Shown here: piece after piece, positions 37,243 to 45,667 of the stretch
How positions within the stretch are numbered: position 1 is the first letter of the stretch
Layout of the letters: each line of letters opens with the position of its first letter
NCBI RefSeq assembly: GCF_018966525.1
Contig: NZ_CP076607.1
Span: 1,798,001-1,862,000, forward strand
Length of the DNA: 64,000 bases
Source: Paenibacillus sophorae
Lineage (GTDB): Bacteria; Bacillota; Bacilli; Paenibacillales; Paenibacillaceae
Direction: 5' to 3'
Notes under the pieces: model-generated
Database searches by the model: none
Told to the model about the DNA's origin: nothing
The model's input: the letters and a program-made list of their open reading frames with translations, nothing else
Position numbers and translations under genes: made by a program

Positions 37243-37501
37243 TGTGGACAAGGTTATCCACATATTCTGCCCGTTCTGTGTAAAAATCGTGTAAAAGCAG
37301 CATTTAAGCCTGTTTTTTTAATGCCCGGAACAGCGGGTAAGTTTTTCACAAGCGGGTGTAAAAAGTGTGGATAATGTGGATAATCTGGTGGATAAAAAAG
37401 GCTTGACACAACAAACGGCGGTTTGACGCGCAAAAAAAGACCCGATGGGTCTTTTTTTAATAACAGTTATGCACGAAATCTGGGGACAACCTTGTGGATA
37501 A
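37243..37501. other. DnaA-box cluster
   Basis: Six good matches to TTATCCACA or its complement occur in 259 bp: 37243-37251 (TGTGGACAA, one mismatch), 37254-37262 (TTATCCACA, exact), 37366-37374 and 37375-37383 (TGTGGATAA, exact, adjacent), 37387-37395 (GGTGGATAA, one mismatch) and 37493-37501 (TGTGGATAA, exact). A weaker match is TTATGCACG near 37467. The region has no gene. In Bacillus subtilis a DnaA-binding cluster is reported in the comparable interval between gcp (tsaD) and ydiF (ABC-F); here the same two genes flank it, apart from the leuA insert. Confidence 0.85.
37432..37458. terminator. Bidirectional terminator in the DnaA-box region
   Basis: AAAAAAAGACCC-GAT-GGGTCTTTTTTT is a perfect inverted repeat with A and T tracts on both sides; it can terminate the minus-strand ABC-F transcript and upstream plus-strand transcription. 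Confidence 0.85.
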
Positions 37502-37555
37502 TGGCGTGTGACCAAATCCTAAATTGTTAAAAGAATGTTAGGCTTTTTTCTTCCA

Positions 37556-39508
37556 TTATTCGTCAGCAAGAACTTCCCATTCACTAAAAAATCCGGCAAG
37601 CCGCTGTTTCTTTTCGTTTAAATCCCGCTCATGCTCCTGCAGCACCATATAGTCCTGATAGACCTCCGGCTTCGTCATCTCCGTTTCAATTACTGCTATC
37701 TCTTCCTCCAGTCCAGCTATGGCGTCTTCCAGTTCGGCCAGCCGCCGCTGGCGGCTCCGTTCCTCGCGCTTGGCCTGTTTGTCGGCCTCGTACGAAGAGG
37801 CGCCTCCTTTTTCGGGAGCGGATAAATCCCTTTCAAGGCTGGTCGGAGGAGAAGAGGGTGCGCTCCCTGCGGCTTCGCTTGCCAGATCCTCCAGTTCTCC
37901 TTTTTTCGCGATATAGTCGTCGTAATTTCCAAGGTACTGGTCGATCCCGTCCGGATGAAGTTCCAGCACGCGTTCCGCCATCTTATTCAGAAAATAGCGG
38001 TCATGGGAGATGAAGAGCAGCGTGCCTTCAAAATCGATCAGCGCCGATTCGAGCACCTCGCGGCTGATCAGGTCAAGATGGTTGGTCGGTTCGTCGAGGA
38101 TAAGCATATTTGCTCCCCGCAGCATCAGCTTGGAGAGCGACACGCGCGCTTTTTCGCCCCCGCTGAGCGCGGCGATTTTCTTCTGCACATCCTCGCCGCT
38201 GAACAGAAAGTTGCCGAGAATTGTCCGGATTCGCGCCTCCTCCAGCATCGGATATTCGCTCCACAGCTCCTCAAGTACGGTATTCTGCGGATTCAGCCGG
38301 GTCTGCTCCTGGTCGTAGTAGCCGATCTTGACCTTTGCTCCCCAGTTTACGCTTCCCGCGGAAGGCTCCCGGGTGCCGGTCAGACATTGCAGCAGCGTCG
38401 ACTTGCCGATGCCGTTAGGACCGATCAGGGCGGCCGTATCTCCTCGGCGCAGCTCGAAGGAGGCATTTTTGAACAAAGGCGCGTTCTCCCCGAAGGCCAC
38501 AGCGACTTCCCTGACCTGCAGCACTTCTCTGCCGGAGTGGAAATCGGGCTCGAAGGAAAAATTCGCCTTTTTCAGCTCGCCGAGCGGCCGTTCGATCCGG
38601 TCCATTTTTTCCAGCGCCTTGCGCCGGCTCTGCGCCCGCTTGGTAGTGGACGCCCGCACGATATTGCGCTGCACGAACTCCTCCATTTTGGCGATTTCGC
38701 CCTGCTGCTTCTCGTACTGTTTGAGTCTGCCCTCATACTCGGCGGCCTTGAGATCCACGTAGCGGCTGTAATTTCCCGTGTACCGGTGCGATTGATGCCG
38801 CTCGATTTCCACGATGGTCGTGACGAGTCTGTCAAGAAAATAGCGGTCATGGGATACGACCAGTATGCCTCCGGAATATCCCCGCAAATAATCCTCCAGC
38901 CAGGTCAGCGTCTCAATGTCCAGATGGTTGGTCGGTTCGTCCAGCATCAGAAGATCCGGAGCCTGAAGCAGGATGCGTGCAAGCGCCAGGCGGGTCTTCT
39001 GCCCGCCGCTCAAGGTTGAAATTGACGTGTCGGGAGGGAAATCCCCAAAGCCCATACCGTGCAGAACGCTGCGTATCCGCGTGTTCATTTCATACCCGCC
39101 GTGGTCCTTGAACCAGTCTGACCGGAAGGCGTAACGTTCCAGCAGCTCCCCGTAACGCTTCTCGTCCTCCGCAGTGGCCGGATCGGCGATCTGTTTCTCC
39201 AACTGCCGAAGTTCCGCTTCGGCTTCGATGAGCGGAGCGAATACGGACAGCATTTCCTCGTGAATGGTCCGCTCCGATTGCAGCCCGCTGTTCTGGGCCA
39301 GATACCCCACTGTCGTTTCCTTGGATTTATGAATATGACCGCCGTCATGGGACAGCTCACCGGCCAGTATTTTCAGCAGGGTCGACTTGCCGGCTCCGTT
39401 GACGCCGACGAGCCCGACCCGTTCCCGCTCGTTTACCTGCAGGTTGATGCCTTCCAGCACGGGCTGGATGCCGTATAATTTCGTAATACCTGTTGCTTGA
39501 AGAAGCAT
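37556..39508 (-). CDS. ABC-F family ATPase (YdiF-like)
   Basis: A 650-residue duplicated ABC ATPase without membrane segments. The first domain has GVNGAGKSTLLKILAG and TLSGGQKTRLALARILL; the second has GPNGIGKSTLLQCLTG and ALSGGEKARVSLSKLML, with the ABC-F linker of about 80 residues (near 240-320) between. A C-terminal coiled coil (about 575-640) follows a Glu-rich spacer. ABC-F proteins bind the ribosomal E site and relieve stalled translation or resist antibiotics. The position beside tsaD and the DnaA boxes matches B. subtilis ydiF. The ATG has GGTGGAGGA upstream. Confidence 0.93.
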   Translation of the reverse strand: MLLQATGITKLYGIQPVLEGINLQVNERERVGLVGVNGAGKSTLLKILAGELSHDGGHIHKSKETTVGYLAQNSGLQSERTIHEEMLSVFAPLIEAEAELRQLEKQIADPATAEDEKRYGELLERYAFRSDWFKDHGGYEMNTRIRSVLHGMGFGDFPPDTSISTLSGGQKTRLALARILLQAPDLLMLDEPTNHLDIETLTWLEDYLRGYSGGILVVSHDRYFLDRLVTTIVEIERHQSHRYTGNYSRYVDLKAAEYEGRLKQYEKQQGEIAKMEEFVQRNIVRASTTKRAQSRRKALEKMDRIERPLGELKKANFSFEPDFHSGREVLQVREVAVAFGENAPLFKNASFELRRGDTAALIGPNGIGKSTLLQCLTGTREPSAGSVNWGAKVKIGYYDQEQTRLNPQNTVLEELWSEYPMLEEARIRTILGNFLFSGEDVQKKIAALSGGEKARVSLSKLMLRGANMLILDEPTNHLDLISREVLESALIDFEGTLLFISHDRYFLNKMAERVLELHPDGIDQYLGNYDDYIAKKGELEDLASEAAGSAPSSPPTSLERDLSAPEKGGASSYEADKQAKREERSRQRRLAELEDAIAGLEEEIAVIETEMTKPEVYQDYMVLQEHERDLNEKKQRLAGFFSEWEVLADE

Positions 39509-39799
39509 GTTGATGAATCCTCCACCCTTAAGCCGCCATCGGCGCTGGGTCAGCGCCGCTTATGGACCTTTATTCCTAAATATAGTTTACATGAAAAGAC
39601 TTTTTTGCGCGAGGTCGAAGGGTTCCGGGGTTATCTTGGCGAAATTGAAGTAAGAGTGGTAAACTGAAGGTAATGAATTACCTTGCAATGTCAGACATTT
39701 ATTCCGCTGCTTGCCGTGTGAGGGTACGGACTTTCAGCGGAAATTTATATATCTTGGTTAGCCAAGGATAAGAGCAAGAATTATAAAGGAGGCAGAAGA

Positions 39800-40429
39800 G
39801 TGACAGACGGGGATTTGCAGCTTGTCGCCTCCAAGCGCGAGCTGCGCAGCCGCGCTGCCGCTGTCCGCGACGAAATAAATCCGCTGCGGAGGGGGGAGTG
39901 GTCCTCACTCGTGTGCCGACATGCATTGGAGTGGCTGGAGGAAACCGGTGTGAAATCGCTTATGGTCTACGTTCCGTTCCGCTCCGAGCTGGATACGCGC
40001 CCTCTGATCGAGTGGTGCTGGGCTAACGAGCGCAAGGTTATTCTCCCCCGTGTCCATGCCGATACCGGGGAGCTGTCGCTGCACAGGGTGGAGTCGTGGA
40101 ACGAGCTGGCCCAGGGAGCATACGGCATTCCCGAGCCGGCGGAGACTTCTCCGGCAATTGGGGAAGAAGCCGGCCCGTTGGTTGTCTTCGTCCCGGGCCT
40201 GGCTTTCGATGCCAGGGGAGGAAGGCTGGGTTACGGCCGGGGTTATTATGACCGGCTGTGGGCCCGCTTCCGGGTCTCCGCGTCAGGAACACCGGAGAAC
40301 ACGGTCTGGATCGGCCTCGCATATGGCGCGCAGGTGCTGCCAGAGGTGCCGATGGATGTCCATGACGCTTATATGGACATGCTGATTACCGAGGAAGGAA
40401 TGCTGAACTGCCGAAAGAAAGGGGATTGA
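39800..40429 (+). CDS. 5-formyltetrahydrofolate cyclo-ligase
   Basis: A 209-residue enzyme with the family motifs VRDEINPLRRGEW, VYVPFRSELDTRPL and VPGLAFDARGGRLGYGRGYYDR (nucleotide/substrate loop). It converts 5-formyl-THF to 5,10-methenyl-THF with ATP, recycling folate. The GTG start is supported by AAAGGAGGC. It overlaps nothing but is close to moaC, so the two may be co-transcribed with moaB. Confidence 0.92.
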   Translation: MTDGDLQLVASKRELRSRAAAVRDEINPLRRGEWSSLVCRHALEWLEETGVKSLMVYVPFRSELDTRPLIEWCWANERKVILPRVHADTGELSLHRVESWNELAQGAYGIPEPAETSPAIGEEAGPLVVFVPGLAFDARGGRLGYGRGYYDRLWARFRVSASGTPENTVWIGLAYGAQVLPEVPMDVHDAYMDMLITEEGMLNCRKKGD

Positions 40430-40431
40430 CG

Positions 40432-40911
40432 ATGATGGAGATGACTCATTTCAACGGGCAGGGAAGAGCCCGCATGGTCGATGTAAGCGACAAAGAAGTG
40501 ACCAAGCGTACTGCAACCGCACAGAGCATGGTGCGGATGGCGCCGGAAACGCTGAGCGCCATCAAGGCCGGCTCAATCGGCAAAGGCGATGTGCTTGCCG
40601 TGGCCCAGGTCGCGGGGATCATGGCTGCCAAGAAGACGGCCGACTGGATACCAATGTGCCATCCGCTGTCTTTGACGGGCATCGACATTCACTTTACGGA
40701 CAACAACACAGATGAACTTTATATAGAAGCGACAGTTAAGACCACCGGCAAGACAGGGGTGGAGATGGAGGCGTTGACCGCTGTTTCCGCAGCGGCGCTG
40801 ACGGTGTATGACATGTGCAAGGCGCTGCAGAAAGACATGGTGATCGGTCCGACGCTGCTTGCGTCCAAGACCGGCGGTAAGAACGGCGATTATGTCCGCG
40901 AAGAAGCGTAG
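40432..40911 (+). CDS. moaC: Cyclic pyranopterin monophosphate synthase MoaC
   Basis: A 159-residue MoaC: KKTADWIPMCHPLSLTGIDIHF, the active-site KTGVEMEALTAVSAAALTVYDMCKA and the C-terminal KTGGKNG are conserved. It completes conversion of GTP-derived 3',8-cyclo-GTP to cPMP in molybdenum cofactor synthesis in the cytoplasm. I take the ATG at 40432, spaced from AAGGGG, over an upstream TTG. It lies between the cyclo-ligase and moaB, and the molybdate uptake locus is elsewhere in the window. Confidence 0.95.
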   Translation: MMEMTHFNGQGRARMVDVSDKEVTKRTATAQSMVRMAPETLSAIKAGSIGKGDVLAVAQVAGIMAAKKTADWIPMCHPLSLTGIDIHFTDNNTDELYIEATVKTTGKTGVEMEALTAVSAAALTVYDMCKALQKDMVIGPTLLASKTGGKNGDYVREEA

Positions 40912-40957
40912 TTTTGCGTATCATTACATAACGAGGGTAGAGAGGAAGGAGAAACCT

Positions 40958-41443
40958 ATGGCGTGGAAGACAGCAATCCTGACGGCCAGCGACAAGGGGG
41001 CCCGGGGCGAGCGGGAGGATACGAGCGCCCAGGTCATCCGCGAACTGGTTGAGGAGGAACTCGGAGGGGAGATCGTCGAGTACCGGATTGTACCCGACGA
41101 ACTGGATGAAATCATTGCGGCGCTCATCGAATTGACCGATTATTTCCAGGCCGATCTGGTGCTGACGACAGGCGGGACCGAACTGGCGATTCGTGACGTT
41201 ACGCCGGAAGCGACGCGCCGGGTCATTGAACGGGAAGTACCGGGGATGCCGGAGGCGATGCGCAGCGCGGTGATGCATAAGAACCGCACGGCTATGCTGT
41301 TCCGCGGCATCTGCGGCATTCGCGGCCGGACGCTGATCGTCAATCTCCCGGGCACTCCGAAGGGCGTGCATGAACATCTGGCCGCCATTATGGATCAACT
41401 GCCAGAGGCGTTGCTGATGGTGACCGGACAATATCGGCAGTAA
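40958..41443 (+). CDS. moaB: MoaB/MogA-family molybdenum cofactor protein
   Basis: A 161-residue MoCF-biosynthesis fold protein: AILTASDKGARGEREDTSAQVI, LVLTTGGTELAIRDVTPEATRRVIEREVPG and NLPGTPKGVHEHL. The MogA/MoaB family adenylylates molybdopterin before metal insertion. The usual TTGGTG motif reads TTGGTE here, a possible family variant. GGAAGGAG precedes the ATG at 40958; an upstream extension into the moaC end is not supported. Confidence 0.9.
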   Translation: MAWKTAILTASDKGARGEREDTSAQVIRELVEEELGGEIVEYRIVPDELDEIIAALIELTDYFQADLVLTTGGTELAIRDVTPEATRRVIEREVPGMPEAMRSAVMHKNRTAMLFRGICGIRGRTLIVNLPGTPKGVHEHLAAIMDQLPEALLMVTGQYRQ

Positions 41444-41606
41444 CGATCTGCGGCAGTCCTTGCTTTTACCTAATTTTCCTTTTCAGATAATTGTCTCCGT
41501 TTGACTTTCGACACAGATAACAGATGCATGTGTGATATAAATTATGGTATTATAGTTATGTCGAAAACGGTGTCATGAACGGAACATGCGACAAGGAGGA
41601 ATGAAC

Positions 41607-41843
41607 ATGTTTAACGGTATTGGGGCGCCGGGGATCATACTGCTCGTCATTCTGGCTTTGCTGCTCTTTGGTCCGAATAAGCTGCCCGAGTTGGGCCGTG
41701 CTGTCGGAAGAACCTTCCGTGAATTTAAGGAAGGGACCCGTGATATTATTGCCGACACCGAGCCGGCGGACAAGAACGAAGCTCCTGCATCTGCGGCTGC
41801 GCAGAATGCTCCCGTTTCCCTGGAGAAGCGTTTGCCGGAATAA
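41607..41843 (+). CDS. tatA: Twin-arginine translocase subunit TatA
   Basis: A 78-residue TatA: one membrane helix (GIILLVILALLLFGPNKLPELGRAVG) with the FG hinge and amphipathic helix, then an acidic tail. TatA oligomers form the pore for folded Tat substrates. The ATG at 41607 is seven bases after AAGGAGGA; an earlier ATG is too close. A terminator follows, then tatC 185 bp downstream, so the two genes may be partly uncoupled. Confidence 0.94.
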   Translation: MFNGIGAPGIILLVILALLLFGPNKLPELGRAVGRTFREFKEGTRDIIADTEPADKNEAPASAAAQNAPVSLEKRLPE

Positions 41844-41877
41844 CATCCGCAAGCTTGAATTGATAAGACTACAAGCG

Positions 41878-41922
41878 GAGGCGCCCTTAAGTCCCCGGAC
41901 TTTACGGGGCGCCTCTTTTTTT
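41878..41922 (+). terminator. Terminator between tatA and tatC
   Basis: GAGGCGCCC...GGGGCGCCTCTTTTTTT, an intrinsic terminator inside what would otherwise be a tatAC operon. Confidence 0.88.
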
Positions 41923-42027
41923 AGGGAGTACTCCTGCTGCACACTATCCGGGTATGACATACAGGCAAGTTTACAGCAACGGGCGCAAGCCGGGAATGCT
42001 GCTTACACGGCGGGAAGGGGGAGGAAC

Positions 42028-42798
42028 ATGCCTTTGCAATCCGGAGCCATGACGGTAGTCGAACATCTTACGGAGCTGCGCAAAAGAATCATATACATAC
42101 TCGTTGTGTTCGTCATCGGACTGGCGGGCGGACTGTTCTGCGCGAAGCCGGTTTACGAATACTTGATCGCAGCCGATACGGCCCGGGGCTTTGTGCTGCA
42201 CGCCTTCTCGTTCTGGGACGGCATCGGCATGTACATGAAGATTGCCATGGCCGTATCGCTAATCGTAACCTTGCCGTTCATCATCTATCAGCTCTGGGCA
42301 TTCGTCAGTCCCGGCCTGCGGCCGGTGGAACGGAGCACCGCCCTGCGGTACGTGCCGTACGCGCTGCTTCTGTTCGTGCTGGGTCTCCTTTTCGCTTACT
42401 ATATCGTATTTCCGATGGCTCTTTCCTTCACCGTCTCGGTTACGCGCGATATGGGACTTGAGGAGACGTACGGCATTGCGCAGTATTTCAATTTCATGTT
42501 CAGCCTGGTGCTGCCGATGGCGCTGCTGTTCGAGCTGCCCCTGATCGTCATGTTCCTGACCAGACTTCGGATTCTGAATCCGCTCCGGCTTCGCAAGGTA
42601 CGGCGCTACGCCTATTTCGCGCTGATCTTCATTGCGGTGGTTATCACGCCGCCCGATTTTATATCGGATTTTTTGGTGACTATACCTTTGCTGGTTCTCT
42701 ACGAATTCAGTGTATTCCTGTCCGCGTTTGTTTACCGCAAGCAGCTCGCCGCCGATGCGGCGCTGGAAGCCCGGTACACTGCAGGCGATCACGCCTGA
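42028..42798 (+). CDS. tatC: Twin-arginine translocase subunit TatC
   Basis: A 256-residue protein with six membrane segments and the conserved EHLTELRKRIIYI cytoplasmic N-terminus and FELPLIVMFLTRLRILNP region. TatC recognises the twin-arginine signal. GGGGGAGG precedes the ATG at 42028; the long open frame upstream of this point is out of frame with tatA and is not coding. Confidence 0.93.
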   Translation: MPLQSGAMTVVEHLTELRKRIIYILVVFVIGLAGGLFCAKPVYEYLIAADTARGFVLHAFSFWDGIGMYMKIAMAVSLIVTLPFIIYQLWAFVSPGLRPVERSTALRYVPYALLLFVLGLLFAYYIVFPMALSFTVSVTRDMGLEETYGIAQYFNFMFSLVLPMALLFELPLIVMFLTRLRILNPLRLRKVRRYAYFALIFIAVVITPPDFISDFLVTIPLLVLYEFSVFLSAFVYRKQLAADAALEARYTAGDHA

Positions 42799-42950
42799 GG
42801 GTGTATGCGCCGGACAGTCCGATACGCGGTTTGCCGAGGGAAGCAGGCATATTTTTACTGGCTATGGATAGAATGAAAGAGGGTATGGCTTGGACAACCC
42901 GGGCAGATCAGCTTTTTTCCAAATTCGTCTAGAAAAAAGAGCAAAAGGAC

Positions 42951-42979
42951 TTGAAATCCGCAGTCAAGTTGAGTAATAT
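42951..42979 (+). promoter_or_regulatory. groESL promoter
   Basis: TTGAAA at 42951-42956 and TAATAT at 42974-42979, spaced by 17 bp, a sigma-A-type promoter. The CIRCE operator begins 12 bp downstream, overlapping the expected transcription start. Confidence 0.85.
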
Positions 42980-42990
42980 AAAAATTGTTG

Positions 42991-43017
42991 TTAGCACTAC
43001 TGACTGTTGAGTGCTAA
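42991..43017 (+). promoter_or_regulatory. CIRCE operator (HrcA binding site)
   Basis: TTAGCACTA, nine bases, GAGTGCTAA. It differs from the consensus TTAGCACTC-N9-GAGTGCTAA at one base in the left arm. It should place groES-groEL under HrcA heat-shock repression. Confidence 0.95.
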
Positions 43018-43154
43018 CAGAGCGAAAGGATATGCTGAGCCGGACAGCCGACTCTCATATTCCATGAATGCGCCGGAACGAGCTTTTCGGGAACGTCATT
43101 CTTCAAACTTGTGTTCAAGTACAACAACATAATTTTCAAAGGAGGCTATTTTTC

Positions 43155-43436
43155 ATGATCAAACCTTTAGGTGAACGCGTACTGGTGGAACCGATCGAGC
43201 AGGAGGAAACGACTTCGTTCGGTATCGTGCTTCCGGACTCTGCCAAGGAGAAGCCGCAGGAAGGCAAAATCGTGGCCGTAGGCAGCGGCGCTCTGAAAGA
43301 CGGAGTTCGCGTACCGCTGGAAGTAAAGGAAGGCGACCGCGTGATTTTCTCGAAGTATGCGGGAACCGAAATCAAGTATGAAGGCAAAGAATATTTGATT
43401 ATGAAAGAAAGCGACATTCACGCGATTCTGGGTTAA
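43155..43436 (+). CDS. groES: Co-chaperonin GroES
   Basis: A 93-residue protein: MIKPLGERVLVEPIEQEETTSFGIVLPDSAKEKPQEGKIVAVGSG with the mobile loop, and VIFSKYAGTEIKYEGKEYLIMKESDI. It caps the GroEL folding chamber. The ATG at 43155 follows AAAGGAGG. The gene is under the CIRCE element and co-transcribed with groEL. Confidence 0.97.
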   Translation: MIKPLGERVLVEPIEQEETTSFGIVLPDSAKEKPQEGKIVAVGSGALKDGVRVPLEVKEGDRVIFSKYAGTEIKYEGKEYLIMKESDIHAILG

Positions 43437-43500
43437 TTCCCGTAGGCGTTCATAAGAATTCAATACCGATACTTACAATTCATAGGGAGGTATTTTGATA

Positions 43501-45129
43501 ATGGCAAAAGATATCAAGTTCAGTGAAGACGCCCGCCGCGCGATGCTGCGCGGGGTAGACGCTTTGGCAAACGCGGTAAAGGTAACACTCGGACCTAAAG
43601 GCCGCAACGTGGTGCTGGAGAAGAAATTCGGCAGCCCGCTGATTACGAACGACGGCGTAACAATCGCCAAGGAAATCGAGCTGGAAGACGCGTTCGAGAA
43701 CATGGGCGCTCAACTGGTTAAAGAAGTCGCTACCAAAACGAACGACGTGGCCGGTGACGGTACGACGACTGCCACTGTTCTGGCTCAAGCGCTGATCCGC
43801 GAAGGTCTGAAGAACGTAACTGCCGGCGCCAGCCCAATCGGTCTGCGCAAAGGTATCGACAAAGCGGTTCGCGCCGCAGTGGAAGAACTGCAAAAGATCT
43901 CCAAACCGATTGAAAACAAACAATCCATCGCCCAAGTTGCGGCTATCTCCGCAGCCGACGAAGAAGTAGGCCAACTGATCGCCGAAGCTATGGAAAAAGT
44001 GGGCAAAGACGGTGTAATCACCGTTGAAGAATCCCGCGGCTTCCTGACCGAGCTTGAAGTGGTGGAAGGCATGCAGTTCGACCGCGGCTACATCTCCCCG
44101 TACATGATTACCGATACGGACAAAATGGAAGCTGTGCTGGATAACCCTTACATCCTCATCACCGATAAAAAGATCAGCAGTACGCAAGAAATCCTGCCGC
44201 TGCTTGAAAAAATCGTACAACAAGCCAGACCGCTTGTTATCATCGCCGAAGACATCGAAGGCGAAGCTCAAGCGATGCTGATCGTGAATAAACTGCGCGG
44301 AACGTTCAACGCCGTTGCCGTTAAAGCTCCTGGCTTTGGCGACCGCCGCGAAGCGATGCTGCAGGATATTGCCGCTCTGACCGGCGGCCAAGTCATCACC
44401 GAGAAGCTCGGTCTTGACCTGAAGAGCACAACTGTCGAGCAGCTGGGTAACGCTCGTCAAGTGCGCGTAACGAAAGAGAACACGACAATCGTTGACGGAA
44501 GCGGCGCGAAGGAAGACATTCAAGCCCGCGTCAGCCAAATCCGTTCCCAACTGGAAGAAACCACTTCCGAGTTCGACAAGGAGAAGCTGCAAGAGCGTCT
44601 GGCGAAGCTGTCCGGCGGCGTAGCCGTAGTAAAAGTCGGCGCTGCTACCGAAACCGAGCTGAAAGAGCGCAAGCTGCGCATTGAAGACGCCCTGAACGCT
44701 ACCCGCGCTGCGGTTGAAGAAGGTATCGTATCCGGTGGCGGTACAGCCCTGATCAACGTATACGGCGCCGTAGCCGCTGTTGAAGCGACAGGCGACGAAA
44801 AGACTGGCGTGAACATCGTGCTCCGCTCCCTGGAAGAGCCGATCCGCACGATCGCCGCGAACGCGGGTCAAGAAGGCTCCGTTATCGTTGAGCGTCTGAA
44901 GAAAGAAGAAATCGGCGTAGGCTACAACGCCGCTACCGACGAATGGGTCAACATGATCGAAGCCGGTATCGTCGACCCTGCGAAGGTAACCCGCTACGCG
45001 CTGCAGCATGCTGCATCCGTAGCCGGCCTGTTCCTGACCACCGAAGCCGTTATCGCCGACAAGCCAGAGCCTGAAAAAGCCGGCGCGCCTGACATGGGTG
45101 GCATGGGCGGTATGGGCGGCATGATGTAA
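43501..45129 (+). CDS. groEL: Chaperonin GroEL
   Basis: A 542-residue Hsp60: MAKDIKFSEDARRAMLRGVDALANAVKVTLGPKGRNV, ATP motif GDGTTTATVLAQAL and C-terminal GGMGGMGGMM. It folds proteins with GroES. The ATG follows GGGAGG; a TTG two codons earlier is not the start. The final 19 bp (TATGGGCGGCATGATGTAA) are repeated at 51694-51712 and mark an integration site; the gene itself remains intact. Confidence 0.98.
   Translation: MAKDIKFSEDARRAMLRGVDALANAVKVTLGPKGRNVVLEKKFGSPLITNDGVTIAKEIELEDAFENMGAQLVKEVATKTNDVAGDGTTTATVLAQALIREGLKNVTAGASPIGLRKGIDKAVRAAVEELQKISKPIENKQSIAQVAAISAADEEVGQLIAEAMEKVGKDGVITVEESRGFLTELEVVEGMQFDRGYISPYMITDTDKMEAVLDNPYILITDKKISSTQEILPLLEKIVQQARPLVIIAEDIEGEAQAMLIVNKLRGTFNAVAVKAPGFGDRREAMLQDIAALTGGQVITEKLGLDLKSTTVEQLGNARQVRVTKENTTIVDGSGAKEDIQARVSQIRSQLEETTSEFDKEKLQERLAKLSGGVAVVKVGAATETELKERKLRIEDALNATRAAVEEGIVSGGGTALINVYGAVAAVEATGDEKTGVNIVLRSLEEPIRTIAANAGQEGSVIVERLKKEEIGVGYNAATDEWVNMIEAGIVDPAKVTRYALQHAASVAGLFLTTEAVIADKPEPEKAGAPDMGGMGGMGGMM
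45111..45129 (+). repeat. Left direct repeat (attL) within groEL end
   Basis: TATGGGCGGCATGATGTAA, including the groEL stop codon. An identical 19-bp copy lies at 51694-51712. Confidence 0.88.
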
Positions 45130-45137
45130 ATGTTATA

Positions 45138-45186
45138 CCAAAACCCTTGATTTGCCTGGTGATCTGGGCATTTCAAGGGTTTTTCT
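45138..45186. terminator. Terminator after groEL
   Basis: AAAACCCTTGA...TCAAGGGTTTTT. It lies just inside the island, so it now ends groEL and can also end the opposing integrase remnant. Confidence 0.8.
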
Positions 45187-45208
45187 TTTGGGTAAAATCA
45201 CATAAAAA

Positions 45209-45361
45209 TCACTTTTCTTGCGGATTTATTGGATTCAAGATGTTAGCGAAGTGTATTTTGAGCTTGTCCGCATCGTTTCGCCGCATCTTGTTGGTGACGT
45301 GAGTGTATACCTTAAGGGTGGTCTTTGCATCATCGTGACCAACGCGCTTACCATAGTACAT
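45209..45361 (-). pseudogene. C-terminal remnant of a tyrosine (phage-type) integrase
   Basis: About 50 codons remain, reading YYGKRVGHDDAKTTLKVYTHVTNKMRRNDADKLKIHF: the terminal part of the catalytic domain with GHDDAKTTLxxY and its tyrosine nucleophile. The rest of the protein is missing; upstream of about 45361 the sequence switches to a gene on the other strand. Its location next to the groEL-end repeat identifies it as the likely integrase of the island. Confidence 0.8.
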
Positions 45362-45620
45362 AGGCTGGTGTATCTTGGGAATCATTGTAACACTTATTAC
45401 CTTCGGCATCTGCTATCCTTGGGCGCAGGTTGTCCTTTATAGATGGAAGGTCGAACACACCGTTATCAATGAAAGAAGGCTTCGATTTGATGGGACAGCT
45501 GTTCAGCTTTTCGGTAACTGGGTTAAATGGTGGCTGCTTTCTGTTATCACGCTCGGAATTTACTCTTTCTGGCTTTTTATTAAGCTCGAGCAGTGGAGAG
45601 TAAAGCATACACATTTCTAA
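45357..45620 (+). pseudogene. Truncated DUF898-like membrane protein gene
   Basis: The open frame reads YIGWCILGIIVTLITFGICYPWAQVVLYRWKVEHTVINERRLRFDGTAVQLFGNWVKWWLLSVITLGIYSFWLFIKLEQWRVKHTHF. This looks like the C-terminal part of a small membrane protein family with repeated LGIxYPWA segments. A stop codon at 45354 and no start with a ribosome site show that the N-terminus is lost, at the same point where the integrase remnant begins. It is a fusion scar between two deleted genes. Confidence 0.6.
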
Positions 45621-45667
45621 ACTTAATTAAAATGAAAGTCCTATTACCTTGACCGTTTTTGGTTCTA

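Noticed and set aside
37955..39019. 354-codon plus-strand frame inside the ABC-F gene
   Set aside because: Antisense shadow; the ABC-F protein is complete on the other strand.
39509..39799. Possible structured RNA before 5-formyl-THF cyclo-ligase
   Set aside because: 6S RNA sits next to this gene in some proteobacteria and folate or Moco riboswitches were considered, but I saw no matching motif.
41620..42027. Long upstream extension of tatC
   Set aside because: It overlaps tatA and its terminator in another frame; the ATG at 42028 has a strong ribosome site and starts the family N-terminus.
43480..45009. 509-codon minus-strand frame inside groEL
   Set aside because: Antisense of a codon-biased gene; no recognizable domain and no ribosome site.
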